A DNA stretch of 18,785 nucleotides, taken from contig NHIU01000038.1 of assembly GCA_002169755.1 (NCBI GenBank), positions 22,047-40,831 of the forward strand, read 5' to 3'. The notes under the pieces are model-generated. The model did no database searches. It was not told the DNA's origin and saw only the letters and a program-made list of their open reading frames with translations. Every line of letters begins with the position of its first letter. Position 1 is the first letter of the stretch. Positions 8,849-18,021 of this stretch are shown here, in pieces. Source of the DNA: Candidatus Pelagibacter sp. TMED197 (GTDB lineage: Bacteria > Pseudomonadota > Alphaproteobacteria > Pelagibacterales > Pelagibacteraceae). Made by a program: the position numbers and the translations under genes.

Positions 8849-9064
8849 CAATCTACAATTTGATTTTATTTAAAAAATAAAACTATATTTAGATTTACAA
8901 ATTTTATTTTAATTATTTTTTTTTCAATTTTTAAGAGTATAAAATAATATTCTATCTCTACGTTAATACTACAACCTAAATAAATATTTTTTTCATTTAC
9001 AACCTGCAGATACTTGCAAAAGATTTAAAAAAGAGTTTAAAGATATCTCTTAAAAAATAATTAC
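8849..9064. other. rpsT-dnaA intergenic region
   Basis: 216 bases of very A/T-rich DNA, the longest gap in the window. It contains a small A/T hairpin behind rpsT (TTTTATTT 8864-8871, AAATAAAA 8875-8882), candidate -10 boxes for dnaA (TATAAA 8938-8943, TAATAT 8945-8950) without a convincing -35, and an 8-bp direct repeat TACAACCT at 8970-8977 and 8998-9005. A short AAGAG/CTCTT dyad lies at 9031-9051. I see no DnaA boxes (TTATCCACA-like), tRNA or small ORF, so there is no support for an origin here. Confidence 0.5.
8864..8882 (+). terminator. Possible weak rpsT terminator
   Basis: An 8-bp perfect stem made only of A and T (TTTTATTT/AAATAAAA) with a 3-base loop lies 16 bases after the rpsT stop. 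No T run follows directly (the first long one is at 8916-8924). In such an A/T-rich context this may be chance. Confidence 0.2.
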
Positions 9065-10456
9065 ATGGATAAAAATAATATCAAAAAGCAAAATGTTTAT
9101 ATTTCTGAAGAAGAAAAAACTATAGATTGGAATGAAATTCAAAACGCTTTTAAAAAAACATTTGGAAGTGAAATATTTACCAGCTGGCTTCAAAAGATTA
9201 CATTAATCAAGGAATACAACGATTATTTAATATTGGGAGTACCTACGAGGTTTTTTAGAGATTGGATTGTATCAAGATATTTAGATAAAATCCTAGAACA
9301 GGTTAGAAGTTTTAAATTGAGCTTAAACAGAATAGAATTCAAAATTATTGAAGAAAGTAGCAGAACCCAAGACGTAGTCAAAATTGATGAATTTAATAAA
9401 GTAACAGAAATTAAAGACTCAATATTAAATTATAATAGATTAAATCCAAAATTAAATTTTAGCAACTTTATTGAGGGAAAGAGTAACGAAATCGCCTTAT
9501 CATATTCTAAGAAGGTTTGTGAACACATTTCAAGATATAACCCTTTGTACGTTTGTGGAGGAGTGGGTTTAGGAAAAACACATTTACTAAATTCTATAGG
9601 GCTGGAGTTACAATCTGACAATAATGTTATGTACATTTCCGCAGAGCGTTTTATGTATCACTTCATAAAATCTATTAAAAAAAATGATATGGTAAATTTT
9701 AAAGATTTTTTTAGAAAATCTTCAGTTTTTATTATTGATGATATACAATTTATCAGGGGAAAAGAAAGCCTACAAGAAGAGTTCTTTCACACTTTTAATA
9801 GTTTAATGGACAAAGGATCTCAAATTATAATTTCTGCTGACAGAACACCAATGAAACTTGATCGAGTACAAGATAGAATAAAATCGAGATTAGCTGGTGG
9901 GTTGGTAGTAGATATAGAGGTTCCAGATTTGGATTTGAAAATTAATATTATAAAAGAGAAAATATTAGAAATACAAAATCAATTTAAAGAAAAAATAGAT
10001 TTAAGCGATGAAGTAATTAATTATATTGCAAATGAAAGTAAAACAAATATTAGAGAACTTATAGGTATTTTAAATAGAGTTATTGCTTTTAGCAGGGTGC
10101 ATAATAAAATTCTCACTGTAAATGATTGTAAAAATATTCTTAAAGATGTTTTTAGTCAAATTAGAGTTGTTACAGTAGATAAAATACAAAATGTAGTGTC
10201 AAATTTTTTCAACATACCTTTAAGTGATATGCTCTCACAGAGACGCTCAAGACCATTAGCTAGACCAAGACAAATTGCAATGTTCTTGGCAAAAAAAATG
10301 ACATCAAGATCTCTCCCGGAAATAGGTAGAAGATTTGCAAACAGAGATCACACTACTGTTATACATGCTGTAAAAACTATAACTAGACTCTCTGAACAAG
10401 ACGATGAAATGAAAAAAAATATAAATCAATTAAAAGGTCTTTTGTTAGAGCAATAA
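9065..10456 (+). CDS. dnaA: Chromosomal replication initiator DnaA
   Basis: The AAA+ initiator that binds oriC and melts DNA; 463 residues, normal length. Domain I is at about 20-95 (WNEIQNAFKKTFGSEIFTSWL and the VPTRFFRDWI segment) and domain II is a very short linker. Domain III has Walker A GGVGLGKTH (165-173), Walker B FIIDDIQF (222-229), sensor I SADRTP, the arginine-finger region DRIKSRL and sensor II in TNIRELIG. Domain IV ends with the DNA-binding signature SLPEIGRRFANRDHTTVIHAV. Here the common FGGRDHTTV reads FANRDHTTV, but Arg427, Asp428 and His429 are kept. The ATG is chosen because the domain I alignment begins shortly after it and no better start exists. It has no Shine-Dalgarno. 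dnaN starts 5 bases after the stop. Confidence 0.97.
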   Translation: MDKNNIKKQNVYISEEEKTIDWNEIQNAFKKTFGSEIFTSWLQKITLIKEYNDYLILGVPTRFFRDWIVSRYLDKILEQVRSFKLSLNRIEFKIIEESSRTQDVVKIDEFNKVTEIKDSILNYNRLNPKLNFSNFIEGKSNEIALSYSKKVCEHISRYNPLYVCGGVGLGKTHLLNSIGLELQSDNNVMYISAERFMYHFIKSIKKNDMVNFKDFFRKSSVFIIDDIQFIRGKESLQEEFFHTFNSLMDKGSQIIISADRTPMKLDRVQDRIKSRLAGGLVVDIEVPDLDLKINIIKEKILEIQNQFKEKIDLSDEVINYIANESKTNIRELIGILNRVIAFSRVHNKILTVNDCKNILKDVFSQIRVVTVDKIQNVVSNFFNIPLSDMLSQRRSRPLARPRQIAMFLAKKMTSRSLPEIGRRFANRDHTTVIHAVKTITRLSEQDDEMKKNINQLKGLLLEQ

Positions 10457-10461
10457 TATAA

Positions 10462-11578
10462 ATGCAATTTATCGTTAAAAGAGATATCTTATTAAAATCA
10501 CTGAATTTTGTTCAAGGAATTGTTGAAAAAAAAAAATACACTACCTATACTTTCTAATGTTTTGCTTCAATCAAAAGATCAAAAATTATCAATTGTTGCC
10601 ACTGATTTAGATATTGTTTTTTATGATCAGATTGAAGATGTAAAGGTTTTAAAAGAAGGAAGTACTACAACTTCAGCAGCAATATTATACGATATCTTGC
10701 GAAAAATATCCTCTAATTCTGAATTGAAATTTGACTTGAAAACAGAAAATAAATTAAGTTTAAAAAGTGATAATTCGGATTTTAATCTACTTTGTTTGCC
10801 AATTGATAATTTTCCCACATTCAACGATGAATTTGAACACCAAGAAATAACAATAAATAAAGAAAAGTTTTTAAAACTTTTAAATAAAACTAAAATTGCT
10901 ATCTCAAATGACGATACTAGACATTATTTAAATGGAATATTTTTACATTTAACAGAAGCTCATGGTCGAAACTTTTTAACAGGAGTTGCTACTGATAGCC
11001 ATAGATTATCTTCTAGCAGCATTGAAATAGATGATCCTGGTAGCTTTTCATCTTTAATTTGCCCAAGAAAGACAGTTTTTCAACTTTGCTCCTTATTAAC
11101 AGACTCCCCAGGTAAATTATCAATGCAAACTAGTGAAAATAAAATTAAGTTTATTATTGGAAACATTAAATTAGTTTCTAAAGTTATCGATGGTAAATTT
11201 CCTGATTATCGAAAAGTTGTACCAACTAATAACGATAAATCTCTTATAGTTTCATCTAACGAATTTATTAGCTCTATTGAAAGAGTTACAAGTGTATCGT
11301 TGGACGGAAAAGAGGGAGTAAAATTAGCAATCAGCAAAGATACTGTTCAACTTTCAGTAAATAGTGCAAATTCTGGAGATGGAAATGAGATAATTAAAGC
11401 TAATTTCAATTCAGGTGCTTTAAGTATAAGTTTTAACTCTAAATATTTAATTGATATTGCTTCTGAAGTTAATGATAAAAGTATAAAGATGAATTTAAAA
11501 GATGCAATTTCTCCAGTTTTGATCGAAGACGCATCTGATAAAAATAGCTACTATGTTATAATGCCTATGAAAGCTTGA
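10462..11578 (+). CDS. dnaN: DNA polymerase III beta subunit (sliding clamp), apparent frameshift
   Basis: The ring-shaped processivity clamp of the replicative polymerase. The true start is the ATG at 10462, five bases after dnaA. It encodes MQFIVKRDILLKSLNFVQG and then IVEKK, matching the conserved DnaN N-terminus, but this frame hits TAA within a dozen codons of the A run. The rest (NTLPILSNVLLQ, TDSHRLSSSS, KVIDGKFPDYRKVVP and the C-terminal YYVIMPMKA) is in another frame that can be read back only to a TTG at 10508, which would lose conserved residues. The switch occurs at an A11 run (10526-10536). Ten A residues would give one continuous frame of about 371 residues, the normal length. 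Because dnaN is essential, a sequencing or assembly error, or transcript slippage on the A run, is far likelier than a dead gene. Confidence 0.93.
10526..10536 (+). other. A11 homopolymer at the dnaN frame switch
   Basis: Eleven consecutive A residues after G10525. Frame from ATG 10462: GAA AAA AAA AAA TAC, which soon runs to a stop. Required frame: GAA AAA AAA AAT ACA CTA (E K K N T L). One A too many is present. Homopolymers of this length are prone both to sequencing miscounts and to RNA-polymerase slippage. Confidence 0.75.
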
Positions 11579-11630
11579 TTTTTATGGAATTTATAAATTT
11601 TTTTTTATTTTAGGCTAAAAGTGTTGATAT

Positions 11631-11655
11631 CTAATCATTCTAAGCAATGAATTAG
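11631..11655 (+). other. Hairpin between dnaN and gyrB
   Basis: CTAATCATT (11631-11639) pairs with AATGAATTAG (11646-11655) with one bulged base and a six-base loop. No T run follows, so it is a poor intrinsic terminator. It lies upstream of the gyrB -10 and might be a protein site. The same gap has a palindrome AATTTATAAATT at 11588-11599 running into a T tract just behind dnaN. Confidence 0.25.
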
Positions 11656-11684
11656 TTCAGTGGTTTTCTATTAAGTTAAAAAAA

Positions 11685-11693
11685 TGGTATAAT
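11685..11693 (+). promoter_or_regulatory. gyrB extended -10 promoter
   Basis: TGGTATAAT is a perfect extended -10 element (TGn plus consensus TATAAT). The -35 region 17 bases upstream is poor (TTTCTA, 11665-11670), as allowed for extended -10 promoters. The predicted start near 11700 leaves a leader of about 14 bases and no Shine-Dalgarno. Confidence 0.6.
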
Positions 11694-11704
11694 TTTGTGT
11701 CTAA

Positions 11705-13774
<2,070 letters not shown>

Positions 13775-13781
13775 ATTTTAG

Positions 13782-15059
13782 ATGAATTTTTCTACTCTTT
13801 TTAGATTAGGAGAAAACCTTAATTTAGATAGAAAAACTCTTGTTTTTTTAAGGTGGATCGCAATTATAGGTCAGTTTTCAGCAATAACTTTAGTTTATTT
13901 TTATCTAAAGTTAGATTTTTTACAGTTGCATGCGTATTTAATCTTATTAATCGGAACTATAACAAATCTATATTTACAATTTAAAATTAAGTCGATTTCA
14001 ATAAAAGATTTTAATGCGACCGTATTCCTAGTCTATGATTTATTACAATTAGCAGCTTTGCTGTACTTAACAGGCGGTATTTCCAATCCATTCTCATTAC
14101 TTTTGATAATACCAGCTATTGTCTCTTCTACTTTTTTAAGTATGGGAACAACTATAATTTTAGGAATTATGACTATTGCCTTATTATTTATTCTATCGAT
14201 TTTTCATTATCCATTGCCTGGAATTCACGAGCACTCAGAAATTTTTCCGAAATTATATTTAACTGGATACATTTTAGCAATAATTATTGGATTAGTATTT
14301 TTGAGTTATTTTGGAATTAGATTTTCAGGAGAGAGTAAAAGAAGAACAGACGCAATTAATAAAGTTCAGCAAGTTTTAGCAAAAGAGTATGAACTAGAGT
14401 CTCTTGGAGGGCAAGCTGCTGCAGCAGCGCATTCATTGGGTACCCCACTAGCTACAATTAATGTAGTGGCTTCAGAGCTTAAAAAAGAATTAGGGAATAA
14501 TAAAGAATTTGTAAAAGATATAGATTTATTAATAACTCAAACAAAAAGATGTGGTGAAATATTGAAAAAAATTTCAAAAAAACAAATAACAGATGATGAT
14601 TTTTTTAAAAAAACAAAACTAGGGGATTTACTTGAAGAAATAATCGAGTCATTTGAAGAAACTACTTCCAAAAAAATCTATTTAAATTTAGAAAATGATA
14701 ATAATAAGATCTTTATTTCACGGTCTCCTGAAATTATTTATGGTTTAAGAAATTTCATAGGTAATGCAGTAAAATTTTCAAAATCAGAAATTGATATAGT
14801 CTTAATTAGCGACAAAAGTAAAATACAAATAGATATTAGTGATGATGGGCCTGGGTTTCCAGATGATATCATAGATGTACTTGGAGAACCGTACATAAAG
14901 TCTAAATCTGAGGATATTAATCAAAACGCTGGTACTGGACTAGGAACTTTTTTGGGTAAAACTCTTTTAGAGAGAGCTGGAGCCAAACTTTTATTTTTAA
15001 ATATTAAAAATAAAGGTGCACTGGTAAAAATCTCATTTGATAGTAAAATATTATCTTAA
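13782..15059 (+). CDS. regB: RegB/PrrB/ActS-type redox sensor histidine kinase
   Basis: A membrane sensor kinase of 425 residues. About six membrane helices occupy residues 20-180, including the LRWIAIIGQ first helix and the ubiquinone-responsive motif GGISNPF (98-104) characteristic of RegB. The H-box ESLGGQAAAAAHSLGTPLATI contains phospho-accepting His217. The redox-active cysteine of RegB corresponds to Cys257 in TQTKRCGEIL. The kinase domain shows the N box (NFIGNAVKFS, Asn328), the G1 box (DISDDGPGFP) and the G2 box (GTGLGTFLGK). In relatives RegB and RegA switch respiration, carbon and nitrogen genes according to quinone redox state. The regA response regulator is not in this window. 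The gene lies 7 bases behind gyrB and so is probably cotranscribed with it. Its stop overlaps that of the convergent aguA-like gene in a shared TTAA. Confidence 0.9.
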   Translation: MNFSTLFRLGENLNLDRKTLVFLRWIAIIGQFSAITLVYFYLKLDFLQLHAYLILLIGTITNLYLQFKIKSISIKDFNATVFLVYDLLQLAALLYLTGGISNPFSLLLIIPAIVSSTFLSMGTTIILGIMTIALLFILSIFHYPLPGIHEHSEIFPKLYLTGYILAIIIGLVFLSYFGIRFSGESKRRTDAINKVQQVLAKEYELESLGGQAAAAAHSLGTPLATINVVASELKKELGNNKEFVKDIDLLITQTKRCGEILKKISKKQITDDDFFKKTKLGDLLEEIIESFEETTSKKIYLNLENDNNKIFISRSPEIIYGLRNFIGNAVKFSKSEIDIVLISDKSKIQIDISDDGPGFPDDIIDVLGEPYIKSKSEDINQNAGTGLGTFLGKTLLERAGAKLLFLNIKNKGALVKISFDSKILS

Positions 15060-16102
15060 CTCGGCTCTTGTTGTGTCATACAATGAATCGCTCCAAAACC
15101 CCATATCAAAAAAGAACAATCAATTGGAATAACTGTTCTTTTCTTAAAATGTCTTTTAAAAATTTTTAAAACTACTAAGTCTTTGTTATCGTTGAACATC
15201 GGTACTAAAACTATTTTATTAGCAATGTAAAAATTAAGATAAGATGCAGGAACTCTTACATTATCAATATATTTCGCACCAGGCATAGGAATTTTAACAA
15301 TCTTGAAATTATTTTTATTTTTATATTTTTTCAGAATTTTATAATTTTGTCTTAAAATATTATAATTAGCATCATTTTTGTTCTCCTCGTAAGCAACAAA
15401 AATTTTTTTTTCATTAACAAACCTAGCTATATCATCAATATGTCCATGAGTGTCGTCTCCAACTATTCCTTTACTTAACCATAAAACTTTTTTAATTCCT
15501 AAAAACTTATTAAATATATTTTCATATTGTTTTTTTTTAATACCAGGATTTCTCTCTTGTATTTTACTTTGTAAACACTCTTTAGTTGTCATAAGTAGTC
15601 CCTTTCCATTAACATCTATTGAACCTCCCTCTAAAATAATTCTTCTATTATTCTGTTTTGGTTTTATTGACTTTAATTTAAGTAAATTGTTAATTTTATT
15701 ACAAATTTTGTTATCAAGACTAAAGTTTTTATATTTTGCCCAAGCATTAAAATCCCAGTCAATAAGGGCTTTTTGATTTAATCTATTTTTTACAAAAATT
15801 GGAAAGGAGTCTCTTACCCAAACTCTGTCAGTTTTACAAACTATATAACTAATATTTTTAGTATTAGCTAAAAAAACTTTTAGTAGTTGATTTATTTTTT
15901 TTTTGGCTTTTTTATTCTGAATTAGAATATTTACCTTCTGAAATTTACAAATTTTTGAAATAATTTCTGCAAACACACTCGGTATTAAATTAAATTTATT
16001 GGGCCAATCTTCTTTATTATGTGGCCAAGCTATCCAAGTAGATTTTTGTTTTTCCCACTCAGCTGGCATTCTATAGACATCATTTTTTTGTTTGCTAAGC
16101 AT
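15056..16102 (-). CDS. aguA: Agmatine deiminase
   Basis: A guanidino-group-modifying enzyme of the agmatine deiminase/PAD-like family (348 residues) that hydrolyses agmatine to N-carbamoylputrescine and ammonia. Motifs: RMPAEWEKQKSTWIAWP (11-27), DRVWVRDSFPIF (92-103; the family usually has RDTGP), LEGGSIDVNGKGLLMTTKECL (157-177), GDDTHGHIDDIARFV (215-229) with catalytic His221 and Asp223, and the nucleophile Cys341 in GAIHCMTQQEP. All catalytic positions are present. It overlaps the end of the amidase gene by 8 bases, and that amidase catalyses the next step. The pairing supports this substrate over protein-arginine deimination. It is the last gene of the polyamine operon. Confidence 0.9.
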   Translation of the reverse strand: MLSKQKNDVYRMPAEWEKQKSTWIAWPHNKEDWPNKFNLIPSVFAEIISKICKFQKVNILIQNKKAKKKINQLLKVFLANTKNISYIVCKTDRVWVRDSFPIFVKNRLNQKALIDWDFNAWAKYKNFSLDNKICNKINNLLKLKSIKPKQNNRRIILEGGSIDVNGKGLLMTTKECLQSKIQERNPGIKKKQYENIFNKFLGIKKVLWLSKGIVGDDTHGHIDDIARFVNEKKIFVAYEENKNDANYNILRQNYKILKKYKNKNNFKIVKIPMPGAKYIDNVRVPASYLNFYIANKIVLVPMFNDNKDLVVLKIFKRHFKKRTVIPIDCSFLIWGFGAIHCMTQQEPS

Positions 16103-16970
16103 CTCTTGGGTTTTTTAATATGTCTTTATAATATTCTATTCTTCTATCTCTAAAGAATGGCCAATGTCTTCTTGCTGTCTCCACTTTTTTATAATCTATA
16201 TCACAAACAAGGATTTGTTCTGACAGTTTAGCCTTTTTGATAATATTTCCACTGGGATCAAATATTACACTATTTCCCCAAAACTCTAATTTTTTTGATC
16301 CTTGTATTTCTATTCCTATTCTATTAACTGCAGCAACATAAACGCCATTCGCAATTGCATGTGATCTTTGGACTGACAACCAAGAATTTAGTTGAGTCTT
16401 TCCAAATTTCTTTTTTTCTTTTGGATGCCAACCTATTGCAGTAGGATAAAAAATTATTTCTGCCCCTTTTAAAGCAGTAAGTCTAGCTGCTTCTGGAAAC
16501 CATTGGTCCCAGCAAATTAATGTTCCTAAAGTACCTTTAGAAGTTTTGAAAGATTTAAAACCAAGATCCCCAGGTGTAAAATAAAATTTTTCATAATATT
16601 GTGGATCATCAGGTATATGCATTTTTCTATATTTACCTTTAATCTTACCGTTCTCATCAATTATTACACAAGTGTTATGATAAATTCCTGAAGTTCTTTT
16701 TTCAAATAAAGATAAGATTAAAATTATTTTAAGTTTTTTTGCTATAGGAGAAAAAATTTCTGTCGTGGTACCGGGAATCTTTTCTGCCAAATTAAAATTT
16801 GAGTGTTTTTCACTTTGACAAAAATAATTTGTTAAAAATAATTCAGGCAAACAAATAATATTTGCTCCTTTTTTTTTAGCCGCATGAATTTTTGATATAG
16901 CATTTGAAATATTTTTACTTTTTTCAGACGACATTTTCATCTGTATCAAAGCTACTTTAACTCTACTCAT
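16095..16970 (-). CDS. aguB: N-carbamoylputrescine amidase
   Basis: A nitrilase-superfamily amidase that hydrolyses N-carbamoylputrescine to putrescine, carbon dioxide and ammonia. The catalytic triad is visible: Glu43 (LPELFL), Lys116 (YRKMHIPDD) and Cys153 (LICWDQWFPEAAR). Further family motifs are FYFTPGD, AIGWHP, AIANGVYVAAVNR and FWGNSVIFDP, with a C-terminal RRHWPFFRDRRIEYY. I chose the ATG at 16970 (MSRVKVALIQM, 291 residues). It fits the usual AguB length and leaves 4 bases after the upstream stop. An in-frame extension to 17042 is possible only by running through the end of the DHS-like gene and adds non-family sequence. Its gene order with aguA supports the two-step agmatine-to-putrescine route. 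Confidence 0.93.
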   Translation of the reverse strand: MSRVKVALIQMKMSSEKSKNISNAISKIHAAKKKGANIICLPELFLTNYFCQSEKHSNFNLAEKIPGTTTEIFSPIAKKLKIILILSLFEKRTSGIYHNTCVIIDENGKIKGKYRKMHIPDDPQYYEKFYFTPGDLGFKSFKTSKGTLGTLICWDQWFPEAARLTALKGAEIIFYPTAIGWHPKEKKKFGKTQLNSWLSVQRSHAIANGVYVAAVNRIGIEIQGSKKLEFWGNSVIFDPSGNIIKKAKLSEQILVCDIDYKKVETARRHWPFFRDRRIEYYKDILKNPRDA

Positions 16971-16974
16971 ATTA

Positions 16975-18021
16975 TTATTTGAAAATTTTTTGAAAATTTC
17001 TTTTTTCCCTATTTTTCCAGTTTTGTCTGTGATAGGCGTCACTAGCTATTAAAGGTAGAACGCTAGTAGCTTCTGCAAAAACCATTTGCTCTCTCGCTAT
17101 ATCAACTTTTCCCCAAGAACTAGCTTCCTTCAAAGTTGAACTACTACATGCACCATCTCTAGTATCAGCGACAGTAATTTGTATAGCATACTTATGCATA
17201 TCTACTTTTTTCCCTAAAAGGTCTGCACAAACAACAGTATCTTGTATAAAGTTTTTAGGAACTCCACCTCCTATCATAATTAACCCAGATTGTTTTGATT
17301 GAATCTTAATCTCAGTTAATTCTCTCATTTCTCTTATAGAGTCGATAGTTATATGTTTTTTTGGATTTTGTTCTTGATGCATTACTAGCCCAAAACCTGC
17401 TGAGCTATCTGTAAAAGCTGGGCAAAAAATTGGTACATTATTTTCATAAGCCATTTCAATTAAGGAACCTTTCTTTTTTGCATTCTTTTTTAAATACTTG
17501 CCTAATTCTCTTATAAATTCTCTTGAAGTGTAAGCTCTAGGACTTAATGAATTGGCAATATTACAAATCGTTTGATCACAAGCTTGAAGTTCTTCTTCAT
17601 CTATATAGGTATCATAGATTCTATCAATATAATTGTTACGAAGTTCTGTATCGTCCTGAAATTGAGATCCTTGGTAGTGTTTAAATCCTAGAGCCTCAAA
17701 AAAATCCATATCAATAATTGAAGCTCCTGTAGCTACCACAGCATCAACCATATTATATTTAATTAAATCTGAGTAAAGATTCATGCATCCACCAGCAGAA
17801 GTAGAACCAGCGATTGTAAGAAAAATAGAGCAGTTCCTATCTGATAGCATTTCATTGTATATTTTAGCAGCATTTGCCGTATCTCTCGAGGTGAAAGACA
17901 TTTTACTCATCCCTTCAATTATTTTTCTAGCATCAAAAGAAGTTATATCAATGTGTTCTACAGGATTTTTTAAAAATGATTTCTTATTATGTCCAAGAAC
18001 TGGACTGTTTTTTTTTGTCAT
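16975..18021 (-). CDS. Deoxyhypusine synthase-like protein (possible homospermidine synthase)
   Basis: A 348-residue NAD-dependent enzyme of the deoxyhypusine synthase fold. Family marks are AGSTSAGG (71-78), the KYNMVDAVVATGAS segment (88-101), CPAFTDSSAGFGL (200-212), MIGGGVPKNFI (249-259), and ADTRDGACSSSTLKEASSWGKV with the lysine expected to carry the covalent aminobutyl intermediate at 305. In archaea and eukaryotes DHS transfers the aminobutyl group of spermidine to eIF5A. Bacteria lack eIF5A, so bacterial homologues must act on a small acceptor. Making homospermidine by transfer to putrescine is the natural candidate, as in plant homospermidine synthases that evolved from DHS. This is inference. 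It overlaps the decarboxylase gene by one base (TAATG) and is followed by aguB, so its substrates are made by its neighbours. Confidence 0.85.
   Translation of the reverse strand: MTKKNSPVLGHNKKSFLKNPVEHIDITSFDARKIIEGMSKMSFTSRDTANAAKIYNEMLSDRNCSIFLTIAGSTSAGGCMNLYSDLIKYNMVDAVVATGASIIDMDFFEALGFKHYQGSQFQDDTELRNNYIDRIYDTYIDEEELQACDQTICNIANSLSPRAYTSREFIRELGKYLKKNAKKKGSLIEMAYENNVPIFCPAFTDSSAGFGLVMHQEQNPKKHITIDSIREMRELTEIKIQSKQSGLIMIGGGVPKNFIQDTVVCADLLGKKVDMHKYAIQITVADTRDGACSSSTLKEASSWGKVDIAREQMVFAEATSVLPLIASDAYHRQNWKNREKRNFQKIFK

Noticed and set aside
8849..9064. Replication origin upstream of dnaA
   Set aside because: No DnaA-box-like nonamers are visible, and in several alphaproteobacteria the origin is not next to dnaA. 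A/T-richness alone is not evidence in this genome.
10508..11578. dnaN starting at TTG 10508
   Set aside because: The bases upstream in another frame encode the conserved DnaN N-terminus from ATG 10462, and a TTG start would give MFKELLKKK, which does not resemble it. The break at the A11 run explains the frame better.
16971..17042. 24-residue N-terminal extension of AguB
   Set aside because: It overlaps the end of the DHS-like gene, adds non-family sequence, and a good ATG at 16970 gives the normal AguB start.
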